Assembly: GCA_012727685.1 (NCBI GenBank)
Contig: JAAYGO010000116.1
Span: forward strand, 1-17,650
DNA length: 17,650 nt
Direction of reading: 5' to 3'
DNA from: Bacillota bacterium
Lineage (GTDB): Bacteria; Bacillota; Dethiobacteria; DTU022
The translations under genes and the position numbers were made by a program. This document shows positions 8,718 to 14,797 of the stretch, piece after piece. Position 1 is the first letter of the stretch; each line of letters starts with the position of its first letter. A model generated the notes under the pieces. That model was given only the letters and a program-made list of their open reading frames with translations. It ran no database searches and was not told the origin of the DNA.

Positions 8718-8858
8718 TCAACCTTTCCTCCCAGCCGGTGGGAAGGAGTTAAACTCGTGCGGAAAAGGTTTAAACACATTGGCGGGAAGGCCCCCGTGTT
8801 TTAAAACCTCCTCTAGCTTGATTTGCCACTCTTTCTTAAGATTTCCCTCCAAGCTCAT
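8718..8858 (-). CDS. Possible 46-residue leader ORF upstream of purE
   Basis: An ORF starts at ATG 8858 and ends at TGA 8718, 12 bases before purE, with the purE ribosome site directly after it, so the two could be translationally coupled. The predicted peptide opens MSLEGNLKKEWQIKLEEVLK and then becomes rich in Pro, Phe and Gly; it matches nothing I know. AAGGA lies upstream but is far from the ATG (about 10 bases). A second tiny frame, ATG 8880 with a GGAGAGGTG site, encodes only MVKE before a stop. Inverted repeats inside the ORF (8768-8807 and 8725-8747) suggest the stretch may instead be structured leader RNA. Treat it as a candidate only. Confidence 0.3.
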   Translation of the reverse strand: MSLEGNLKKEWQIKLEEVLKHGGLPANVFKPFPHEFNSFPPAGRKG

Positions 8859-8895
8859 TTAATGCCTATTCCTTAACCATCACCTCTCCAAGTTT

Positions 8896-8943
8896 AAGCC
8901 CAGGCGGGTAGGTTTTGTGAGTGAAACCTACCCGCCTGGGCTT
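8896..8943 (-). promoter_or_regulatory. 20-bp perfect hairpin, expression platform of the PRPP riboswitch
   Basis: Arms 8943-8924 and 8915-8896 are perfectly complementary over 20 bp around an 8-base loop. The 5' arm begins with the AAGCCCAGGCGGGTAGGT stretch that forms the 3' end of the aptamer, so aptamer and hairpin cannot form fully together. This is the arrangement of an attenuator that PRPP binding would relieve. On the minus strand the hairpin is followed by TTAAACTTGG, not by a real U-run, which is unusual for an intrinsic terminator; on the plus strand it is followed by TTTTAT. Whether it terminates, or acts in another way, is not settled by sequence. Confidence 0.8.
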
Positions 8944-9058
8944 TTATCCCTCCGGTGTAGCGATCCGGGAAAACCGCCAACCTTCTTCCTCCGGATGCCT
9001 GTACCACTTGGACCAGCCCGGAGCTTTTCATCTCCGGCGGAACCCTAGGTACACTTTC
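8924..9058 (-). promoter_or_regulatory. PRPP riboswitch aptamer (ykkC family, subtype 2b)
   Basis: Reading the minus strand, the RNA has the ykkC core: GAAAGTGTACCTAGGGTTCC (9058-9039), then a hairpin CCGGAGATGAAAAGCTCCGG, then CTGGTCCAAGTG (9016-9005), a variable stem, and CTACACCGGAGGGATAAAAG (8960-8941) leading into CCCAGGCGGGTAGGT. From memory this 3' end is nearly the same as the Thermoanaerobacter mathranii PRPP aptamer. The PRPP subtype is known upstream of purine genes, where PRPP switches expression on. Placement before purE, with purF (the PRPP consumer) next, supports PRPP over guanidine or ppGpp. No guanine aptamer in tandem was found. Boundaries are good to a few bases. Confidence 0.92.
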
Positions 9059-9061
9059 GCT

Positions 9062-9087
9062 CGTTAAAAATATTCATATTTTTAACG
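9062..9087. promoter_or_regulatory. 26-bp palindrome, candidate operator at the purine promoter
   Basis: CGTTAAAAATAT (9062-9073) and ATATTTTTAACG (9076-9087) are perfect inverted repeats around a 2-bp centre. The palindrome lies just upstream of the riboswitch and overlaps the proposed -10 and start region. Its size and symmetry suit a dimeric repressor. It does not look like the CCGAAC-type PurBox of Bacillus PurR. It could alternatively be a short AU-rich RNA hairpin at the 5' end of the leader. Confidence 0.5.
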
Positions 9088-9106
9088 GCCAAAATAAATT
9101 GTTCAA
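9079..9106 (-). promoter_or_regulatory. Candidate promoter of the purine operon
   Basis: On the minus strand TTGAAC (9106-9101) is followed after 16 bases by TAAAAA (9084-9079). This would start transcription around 9072, a few bases before the riboswitch, which is the expected distance. The -35 is good and the -10 mediocre. A competing pair, TTGACC with TAATCT, lies about 80 bp further upstream. Confidence 0.4.
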
Positions 9107-9311
9107 TTATGGCTTAAATCTGGCCTCAAACCGCTTCCGCACTCAGAATATATTCGACAGATTAACAGCAATTCCTTCAAGGTCAAAAAAAATTGGAAGC
9201 TCTAAAACCGCCAGGATGAATCTGCGGTAAAAACCACCTGCTGGCCGCCTACCGGAAAAGGGAGGCTGCTTCAAATATCAAATGAAGTCCAATTGACGAC
9301 AATTTTATTTG
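9088..9311. other. Gene-free spacer between divergent purine and trpB2 promoters
   Basis: This AT-richer stretch separates the two divergently transcribed leaders. Apart from the alternative purine promoter pair mentioned at the purine promoter, I see no convincing gene, RNA or repeat in it. Confidence 0.6.
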
Positions 9312-9340
9312 TTGACAGGGCCCTTTAAATATGTTAGGAT
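9312..9340 (+). promoter_or_regulatory. Promoter of the T-box leader and trpB2
   Basis: TTGACA (9312-9317) is followed by exactly 17 bases and TAGGAT (9335-9340), with TG at 9332-9333 as an extended -10. This is a near-ideal vegetative promoter. Transcription would begin near 9347, about 20 bases before the conserved start of the T-box stem I. Confidence 0.8.
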
Positions 9341-9364
9341 GTTACCAATTATTAATAGCAACAC

Positions 9365-9657
9365 CATTGACGATGAAGGGAAATAGTAACCCGGGCCTGG
9401 GGCGGCCCAGAGAGCCGGTCAGCGGAAGGCGACCTTCCAAAGCTGCAAGACCGGTCCGCTTTAGCCGGGCGAATGGCTCCCGGAGTTGCCGGCTGAAATT
9501 CAAGAAACTCTGATGAGTAGGCCTGGCCGGAACTTTCACCGTTAAAAGAAAGCAGGTCTTAAGAGCAATCTTAGCACCTGGCAAAGTGGCCTGAGCAATA
9601 CAGGCAATCAGGGTGGCACCGCGAGAAACTCTCGTCCCAGGACGGGGGTTTTTTTAT
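9365..9657 (+). promoter_or_regulatory. T-box leader, tryptophan-type specifier
   Basis: Conserved T-box pieces are visible in order: GATGAAGGG and AGTAA (GA-motif and specifier-loop 5' side, 9372-9389), AGAGAG of stem I (9410-9415), a long apical hairpin, GAATGG (9471-9476) placing TGG as the specifier codon at 9474-9476, and the T-box proper AGGGTGGCACCGCG (9610-9623). The terminator is CTCTCGT / ACGGGGG around a 6-base loop (9631-9648), followed by seven T. In this family, uncharged tRNA pairs with specifier and T-box to favour an antiterminator. A Trp specifier suits the downstream tryptophan synthase gene. The base after the specifier is C where a purine is usual, so the specifier call is slightly less sure than the T-box call. 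Confidence 0.93.
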
Positions 9658-9684
9658 TTATAAAATTAAGGAGGTTGAAGGAAA

Positions 9685-11046
9685 ATGAAAGAAGCGCACC
9701 GCATTTTTCTTTCCGAAAAGGAGATGCCAAAGCGCTGGTATAACATTCAGGCGGACCTGCCGACTCCCTTGCGCCCGCCCTTAAACCCGGCGACCAGGCA
9801 GCCGGTGAAAGCGGAAGACCTCGCCGCTATTTTCCCGCCGGCTTTGATTGAGCAGGAGATGTCGCAGGAGCGCTGGATCCCGATCCCGGAAGAGGTCTTG
9901 AAAATCTATGCGCTCTGGCGCCCCACTCCCCTGGTCCGGGCTTTTCGCCTGGAACAGGCGTTGCAGACACCGGCGCGGATTTATTATAAAAACGAAGGGG
10001 TGAGCCCCTCCGGCAGCCATAAAACGAATACCGCCGTTCCGCAGGCCTTCTATAACCGCGCAGCCGGGATCAAACGCCTGGCCACGGAAACCGGCGCCGG
10101 GCAGTGGGGCAGCGCCCTCTCCCTGGCCTGCAACTATTTCGGCCTGGAATGCACGGTCTACATGGTCAAGGTAAGCTACGAACAGAAACCGTACCGCCGT
10201 TCGCTGATGGAGGTCATGGGGGCTAAAGTCTACGCCAGCCCCAGCGAGATGACCGAAACGGGGCGCAAAGCGCTGCGGGAAAACCCCTCTTCACTGGGCA
10301 GCCTGGGCCTGGCGATCAGCGAGGCCGTTGAAGATGCCGCCGGGCGGGACGATACCAACTACTCCCTGGGCAGTGTGCTCAACCACGTGCTCCTGCATCA
10401 GAGCATTATCGGGCTGGAATGCCTTGAACAGTTCAAGCTGATCGATGATTACCCCGACGTGGTGATCGGCTGCTGCGGCGGCGGCAGCAACTTTGGCGGC
10501 ATCGCCTTCCCCTTTCTGCATGAAAAAATCAGGAAAGATAAAGATGTGCGCGTGATCGCCGTCGAACCGACGGCCTGCCCGACCCTGACCAAAGGCAGTT
10601 ACAGCTATGATTTCGGCGACGTGGCCTCTTTTACCCCGCTGCTGATGATGTACACCCTGGGGCACAAGTATGAACCGCCCGGCATCCATGCCGGGGGGCT
10701 GCGCTACCACGGAGCATCGCCTTTACTCAGCAGCCTCTACCACGACGGCTTAATCGAGGCGCGCGCTTATGGCCAGATACCGGTCTTTGAGGCGGCCATA
10801 ACCTTCGCCCGCAGCGAAGGCATTCTACCCGCCCCCGAATCGGCCCACGCCATCCGGGCGGCCATCGATCTGGCTCTCGAGTGCAAGGAATCGGGCGAAG
10901 CCAGAACCATTCTCTTCAATTTGAGCGGGCATGGCCACTTCGATCTGACTGCGTACGACGCCTATCTCTCCGGGAAGATGGAAGACAGCACCTACCCCGA
11001 GGAGCTCATTGAAAAGCTGGCTGCCTCCCTGCCCGTGATTGAATAA
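9685..11046 (+). CDS. trpB2: Tryptophan synthase beta-like enzyme, TrpB2 type, stand-alone
   Basis: This PLP enzyme of the TrpB2 family makes L-tryptophan from indole and serine (or phosphoserine). It is 453 aa, longer than TrpB1 (about 400) and normal for TrpB2. The PLP lysine is Lys113 in SGSHKTNTA, the catalytic Glu is in ETGAGQWGSA (135-144), and the phosphate-binding loop is CCGGGSNFGG (263-272). The N-terminal extension before RPTPLVRA is typical of TrpB2. The start ATG 9685 has GGAGG 10 bases upstream. No trpA or other trp gene adjoins it, so it would use free indole or work with a TrpA encoded elsewhere. Control by the upstream Trp T-box links it to tryptophan supply. Confidence 0.94.
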   Translation: MKEAHRIFLSEKEMPKRWYNIQADLPTPLRPPLNPATRQPVKAEDLAAIFPPALIEQEMSQERWIPIPEEVLKIYALWRPTPLVRAFRLEQALQTPARIYYKNEGVSPSGSHKTNTAVPQAFYNRAAGIKRLATETGAGQWGSALSLACNYFGLECTVYMVKVSYEQKPYRRSLMEVMGAKVYASPSEMTETGRKALRENPSSLGSLGLAISEAVEDAAGRDDTNYSLGSVLNHVLLHQSIIGLECLEQFKLIDDYPDVVIGCCGGGSNFGGIAFPFLHEKIRKDKDVRVIAVEPTACPTLTKGSYSYDFGDVASFTPLLMMYTLGHKYEPPGIHAGGLRYHGASPLLSSLYHDGLIEARAYGQIPVFEAAITFARSEGILPAPESAHAIRAAIDLALECKESGEARTILFNLSGHGHFDLTAYDAYLSGKMEDSTYPEELIEKLAASLPVIE

Positions 11047-11082
11047 ATCCGTGCACGGTTATAAATAATTAACTCGAATTTT

Positions 11083-11250
11083 AAAGGGGCTGTCCCAAAA
11101 AGGCAGCCCCTTCTCCACCCCCTCCACATCTCCGCCCAAGTCGCAATCTTTAACCTTAATTAAACCACTGTTGGATCAGTACCTTAATGTTATTCTGAGT
11201 TTCTTGTTGTCACCTTTAATCTGACTAAACCATTATTAGGACAGCCCCCT
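11083..11250. repeat. Cluster of degenerate insertion-sequence end-like repeats
   Basis: The stretch begins AAAGGGGCTGTCCC and ends with GGACAGCCCCC (11240-11250), an imperfect inverted repeat about 168 bp across. Inside, the minus strand of 11113-11169 matches 16601-16655 over about 56 bases at roughly three-quarters identity (shared core GGTTAA-GATTGC-ACTTGGG-GGA). The minus strand of 11201-11250 matches 16587-16630 (shared GGGGCTGTCC, TGGTT-AGTCAG-TTAA). No transposase ORF survives. The likely origin is non-autonomous or decayed insertion-sequence ends; the IS family is unknown to me. Confidence 0.6.
11084..11112 (+). terminator. Hairpin after trpB2, IS-end-like stem
   Basis: AAGGGGCTG (11084-11092) pairs with CAGCCCCTT (11104-11112) around an 11-base loop, followed by CTCC, so the T-run is poor. 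It lies 37 bp after the trpB2 stop and could end that transcript. The same stem recurs at 11831-11860 and its GGGGCTGTCCC part at 16587-16597, so it is probably derived from an insertion-sequence end. Confidence 0.55.
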
Positions 11251-11341
11251 TTTACCTTTTGCGGTGGGATATTTCACCATTAATAGGATCGCTCCATGCG
11301 GGGAAACCTTAAGATAAATAAATAATTGAGGAGTGAAGTGC

Positions 11342-11761
11342 ATGTTTCAGAGTAACGCCAGGCAGCAGATCCAGCAGATCCAGCAAGTAATCCGGCAACT
11401 GGAGCAGGCCGAGCAGCAAAATGCACAAAAGCTGCAACAGTTAAGCCAGCATGAAAGCAATGCCCAGCAACAGCTACGCCAGATTAACCAACTTTGCGGC
11501 CAGATTGGGCAGGAAATCGACCGCATGCAAGCCCAGCTACAGAATATGCAGACCATAAGTTTGCAGCAGCAGGCCATGCCGCAGCAGTTCCCGCAGGGGT
11601 ATTCCCAGGCCAATATTCAACAGCAGCAATCGCCGTACCAGCAGGGCACCCAGCCGCAATCCTACCCGCCTGCCATGCAGCAGCAAGCGTTTCAACAGGC
11701 CAGGCAGCAAGGGGGTGCGGAAGCCCAATTTCCGCCCTTTAGCCAGGGCCAGTTTCAGTAG
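11342..11761 (+). CDS. Glutamine-rich coiled-coil protein of unknown function
   Basis: I do not recognise this 139 aa product. By my count 52 of 139 residues are Gln (about 37%). Residues about 8-70 have regularly spaced Ile/Leu/Val with Gln, Glu and Arg, strongly suggesting an amphipathic coiled coil. Residues about 75-139 are low-complexity Gln/Pro/Tyr/Phe (QQQ, QYP and FPP runs). There is one Cys, no signal peptide and no membrane segment. Start ATG 11342 has GAGGAG 8 bases upstream; a GTG at 11333 falls inside that site. The strong ribosome site, sensible codon pattern and a downstream terminator argue for a real gene. A structural or spore-related protein is possible but unproven. It converges on groEL and is bracketed by matching hairpins. 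Confidence 0.8.
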   Translation: MFQSNARQQIQQIQQVIRQLEQAEQQNAQKLQQLSQHESNAQQQLRQINQLCGQIGQEIDRMQAQLQNMQTISLQQQAMPQQFPQGYSQANIQQQQSPYQQGTQPQSYPPAMQQQAFQQARQQGGAEAQFPPFSQGQFQ

Positions 11762-11778
11762 CTGCCAATTTGCTTCGA

Positions 11779-11827
11779 CTCACACGAAGGCCAGCCAAGA
11801 AAAAAATCCCTGGCCGGCCTTGGTGAG
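11779..11827 (+). terminator. Imperfect hairpin downstream of the Gln-rich gene
   Basis: AAGGCC-A-GCCA (11787-11797) pairs with TGGC-C-GGCCTT (11811-11821), extended by CTCAC (11779-11783) and GTGAG (11823-11827). The loop is A-rich. It has no T-run on the plus strand, so it may stabilise the 3' end or act together with the hairpin at 11831-11860. Confidence 0.5.
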
Positions 11828-11830
11828 TTA

Positions 11831-11860
11831 AAGGGGCTGTCCCCAAAAGGGCAGCCCCTT
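11831..11860. terminator. Bidirectional terminator between the Gln-rich gene and groEL
   Basis: AAGGGGCTG (11831-11839) pairs with CAGCCCCTT (11852-11860), with inner CCC/GGG pairing and an AAAA tip, followed by TTCC on plus and TTAA on minus. It lies between the convergent Gln-rich gene and groEL and can serve both. Its stem is identical to that at 11084-11112. Confidence 0.7.
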
Positions 11861-11893
11861 TTCCGCCATCAGATAGCGATTACAACGGAGAGA

Positions 11894-13516
11894 TTACATC
11901 ATCCCCATATCTCCGGGGCCGGGCATCCGCTGCTCGTTCTTTTCCGGCTTATCGGTCACGATCGCTTCCGTGGTCAGCAAGAGGGCGGCGATGCTGGCCG
12001 CGTTCTGGATCGCGGAGCGCGCCACTTTCGCGGGGTCAACGATCCCGGCTTTCATCATGCTTTCAAATTTATTGGTCAGGGCGTTATAGCCGATCCCTTT
12101 CTCCATCTCCTTGAGCTTCTCCACGATCACCGAACCTTCGGCGCCGGCGTTGTTGGCAATGACCCGCACCGGCTCTTCCAGAGCCCGCTTTACGATCATC
12201 ATACCGGTATAGGCATCGCCTTTCAGCTCGTTTTCAAGCTTATCCAGGGCATAAGACACATTCAGATAGGCCACCCCGCCGCCGGGGACAATCCCCTCTT
12301 CCACAGCAGCACGGGTTGCGGAGAGTGCGTCCTCGATGCGCAGTTTCTTCTCCTTCATTTCTGTTTCGGTGGCTGCCCCGACTTCAATGACCGCTACGCC
12401 GCCGGAAAGCTTGGCCAGGCGCTCCTGCAATTTTTCACGATCGAAATCGGAGGTCGTTTCTTCAATCTGCATGCGGATTTGGGCGATCCGCTTCTTGATA
12501 TCTTCGCTCTTGCCGGCGCCTTCAACGATCACTGTTTCTTCCTTGGAAACGCGTACCTGGCGGGCCCGTCCGAGCATGTTGACATCCACATTTTTCATGT
12601 CAATGCCGAGGTCTTCGGAGATGACCTGGCCGCCGGTCAGAATGGCAATGTCTTCAAGCATGGCCTTCCGCCGGTCGCCAAAACCGGGGGCTTTAACCGC
12701 CACGCAGGTAAAGGTGCCGCGCAGCTTGTTCAACACCAGGGTAGCCAGCGCTTCACCTTCCACGTCCTCAGCCACGAGAAGCATCTGCTTCCCTCTCTGG
12801 ACGACTTTCTCCAGCAGCGGCAGCAGGTCGTGGATATTGCTGACCTTGCGGTCTGTCAGCAGAATATAGGGATCTTCGAGGACCGCTTCCATTTTCTCGG
12901 TGTCGGTCACCATGTAGGAGGAAACATAACCGCGGTCGAACTGCATCCCTTCCACCACTTTTAAATCGGTGGTAAAGCCTTTTGATTCCTCGACCGTGAT
13001 GACGCCGTCTTTTCCGACTTTTTCCATCGCTTCGGCAATTAGTTTGCCGATATTCTCGTCATCAGCCGAAATGGCGGCTACCTGGGTGATCTCTTCCTTG
13101 GTATCGATGGGCTTGCTCAGCGTTTTCAGTTCTTCAACGGCCACTTCAACTGCTCTTTCGATACCCCGCTTGAGAATCATCGGGTTGGCCCCGGCGGTGA
13201 CATTCTTCAAGCCTTCGCGGATAATCGCCTGGGCCAGCAGGGTCGCGGTGGTGGTGCCGTCCCCAGCCACATCCTGGGTCTTGGTGGCCACTTCTTTAAC
13301 CAACTGGGCACCCATATTTTCATACGGATCCTCGAGTTCGATTTCACGGGCAATCGTGACGCCGTCATTGGTAATCTGGGGCGAACCGAATTTTTTATCC
13401 AACACAACGTTACGGCCCTTGGGTCCCAAAGTAACCGTAACCGTATTTGCCAGTGCGTCAACTCCTCTTTCCAGAGCCCGGCGGGCATCTTCGCGATATT
13501 CGATTTGCTTAGCCAT
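11894..13516 (-). CDS. groEL: 60-kDa chaperonin GroEL
   Basis: This ATP-dependent folding chamber is a tetradecamer working with GroES in the cytosol. The product is 540 aa, full length. It opens MAKQIEYREDARRALERGVD, with the ATP site TVTLGPKGRNVVLD (27-40), DGTTTATLL (86-94), the apical-domain stretch GFGDRRKAMLEDIA, and VEEGIVPGGGVAYL near residue 400. The tail ends MPGPGDMGMM, a shortened form of the GGM tail. ATG 13516 is preceded by AGGAGG. It follows groES after 32 bp and shares its CIRCE-controlled promoter. Confidence 0.98.
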   Translation of the reverse strand: MAKQIEYREDARRALERGVDALANTVTVTLGPKGRNVVLDKKFGSPQITNDGVTIAREIELEDPYENMGAQLVKEVATKTQDVAGDGTTTATLLAQAIIREGLKNVTAGANPMILKRGIERAVEVAVEELKTLSKPIDTKEEITQVAAISADDENIGKLIAEAMEKVGKDGVITVEESKGFTTDLKVVEGMQFDRGYVSSYMVTDTEKMEAVLEDPYILLTDRKVSNIHDLLPLLEKVVQRGKQMLLVAEDVEGEALATLVLNKLRGTFTCVAVKAPGFGDRRKAMLEDIAILTGGQVISEDLGIDMKNVDVNMLGRARQVRVSKEETVIVEGAGKSEDIKKRIAQIRMQIEETTSDFDREKLQERLAKLSGGVAVIEVGAATETEMKEKKLRIEDALSATRAAVEEGIVPGGGVAYLNVSYALDKLENELKGDAYTGMMIVKRALEEPVRVIANNAGAEGSVIVEKLKEMEKGIGYNALTNKFESMMKAGIVDPAKVARSAIQNAASIAALLLTTEAIVTDKPEKNEQRMPGPGDMGMM

Positions 13517-13548
13517 AGTAGATAAACCTCCTAATAAAATTTGCTATG

Positions 13549-13836
13549 TTACTGGACTAGAGCCAGGACATCATCTTGCCTAAGCAGTAAGTATTCTTCG
13601 CCCTTTATTTTCACCTCAGTGCCGGCATAACGGGAGAAAATCACCTTGTCCCCAACCTTGACTTCCATCTCTGACCGGGTACCGTTTTCCAGCATTTTTC
13701 CCGGGCCCACAGCCAGGACTTCACCTTCCTGGGGTTTTTCCTTGGCCTTGTCTGGCAGAACAATCCCGCTTGCTGTCTTTTCTTCGGCCTCCAGAACTTT
13801 GACTACGATCCGGTCACCTAACGGTTTGAGGTTCAT
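13549..13836 (-). CDS. groES: 10-kDa co-chaperonin GroES
   Basis: The heptameric lid of GroEL; 95 aa, the normal length. It opens MNLKPLGDRIVVKVLEAEE. The mobile loop is at about 17-32 with the GroEL-contact tripeptide IVL (SGIVLPD), and the C-terminal half holds GDKVIFSRYAGTEVK and the closing LRQDDVLA. ATG 13836 has AAAGGAGG upstream. It is first in the groES-groEL operon, with the CIRCE operator 46 bp upstream. Confidence 0.98.
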   Translation of the reverse strand: MNLKPLGDRIVVKVLEAEEKTASGIVLPDKAKEKPQEGEVLAVGPGKMLENGTRSEMEVKVGDKVIFSRYAGTEVKIKGEEYLLLRQDDVLALVQ

Positions 13837-13881
13837 TGAGTATGCCTCCTTTAAATTTTGAGTTTTTAATAATTGCCATTA

Positions 13882-13908
13882 GCAGCACTCACCCAGGGTG
13901 AGTGCTAA
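13882..13908. promoter_or_regulatory. CIRCE operator (HrcA site) for groESL
   Basis: The consensus is TTAGCACTC-N9-GAGTGCTAA. Here the right arm GAGTGCTAA (13900-13908) is exact and the left arm GCAGCACTC (13882-13890) matches 7 of 9, separated by exactly 9 bases. TTA occurs three bases further out, as if GCA had been duplicated in the left arm. The spacer ACCCAGGGT is itself palindromic. Known role: HrcA represses groESL until heat shock. hrcA is not in the window. Confidence 0.93.
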
Positions 13909-13922
13909 CAGTTACAATAAAA

Positions 13923-13951
13923 ATATTAACGAATTAACATTCCCTTAGCAA
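13923..13951 (-). promoter_or_regulatory. Promoter of groESL
   Basis: On the minus strand TTGCTA (13951-13946) and TAATAT (13928-13923) are 17 bases apart. The start would fall about 7 bases later, just before the CIRCE element, which is the usual arrangement for HrcA repression. Confidence 0.6.
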
Positions 13952-14141
13952 ATTTTAATTACTGCTATTTTGAATCATCGTCCAGTCTTTAATAAAGATT
14001 TCCTGTTTTTTTATGCATTTTTCTCCACGTATCTTTGTTTTTCTCATACTTTAGCTCAATTGACCGTCAAAATTATTATGATCCTTGGAAAACCGGATTA
14101 TACCTGATTTTACTATGGGCCCCTCTGCTTCACTATTGTAA

Positions 14142-14666
14142 TTAAAAATAGACAATCCTGCCGTGAATCGCCTTTTTTTCAAGGTCTAAGATCCCGCATG
14201 AACAGCGCGGTGCACGCCTCCGGTCCACGGCGGAGCCGGGATTGAAAAGCAAAATCCCCATGCTGTTGTACTCGCAGAGTGGAGCATGGTTGTGCCCGAA
14301 AACGATGGCATCCGGATGCAGCGCGGCAAAGGCCTCTTCAGCACGGCGGCGCGTTGTTCCCGCCAACCCATCGCCGTGGATTAAGCCGATGGCATGCGTG
14401 CCGATGCGGATCAGCTTTTTCCGGCCGAGGCGCGCTTTTATCTCGGGCGGATCCATATTGCCGCCAACGGCATATACCGGGGCCAGTGTTCCCAGCTCGG
14501 CGAGGACTCTCGCTTCCACCAGGTCACCGGCATGCAGGATTAACTGAACGTCCTGGAAAACGGTAAATAAAGCTTTCGGCAAAGAGCGGGCGCGGGTGGG
14601 GATGTGCGTGTCGGATACTAGCCCGATTCTCGTTACCGGGAAATCTATCTTGATCTCGGTAATCAT
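14142..14666 (-). CDS. YfcE/MJ0936-family metallophosphoesterase
   Basis: A small calcineurin-like phosphodiesterase, 174 aa from ATG 14666. All metal-site motifs are present: SDTH (18-21), HAGD (45-48), GGNMD (68-72), IHGDG (96-100) and GHNH (124-127). The family hydrolyses phosphodiesters with two metal ions in vitro; the natural substrate is mostly unknown. A TTG at 14672 could add two residues, but ATG has GGAGG at a better 7-base distance. The C-terminal CSCGILDLE is a minor feature. It lies downstream of the histidine phosphatase gene, same strand, with a 131-bp gap. Confidence 0.9.
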   Translation of the reverse strand: MITEIKIDFPVTRIGLVSDTHIPTRARSLPKALFTVFQDVQLILHAGDLVEARVLAELGTLAPVYAVGGNMDPPEIKARLGRKKLIRIGTHAIGLIHGDGLAGTTRRRAEEAFAALHPDAIVFGHNHAPLCEYNSMGILLFNPGSAVDRRRAPRCSCGILDLEKKAIHGRIVYF

Positions 14667-14797
14667 AACCAACCCTCCGGGATACTACTGGCGTCTTTGA
14701 TACAATCACAATTTATTCTAATCCAGTTAAAACCAATCGGTCACTATAAGTATCGCCACCCCCGGCTCGAGAACTGCCGCGCCAAGAAACGATTACT

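Noticed and set aside
8896..8943. Terminator for a plus-strand gene
   Set aside because: The T-run suits the plus strand, but no plus-strand gene or promoter lies upstream between 8706 and 8895; the overlap with the aptamer explains it better.
9060..9311. Guanine riboswitch in tandem with the PRPP aptamer
   Set aside because: I looked for the conserved purine-aptamer core upstream and downstream of the PRPP aptamer on the minus strand and did not find it.
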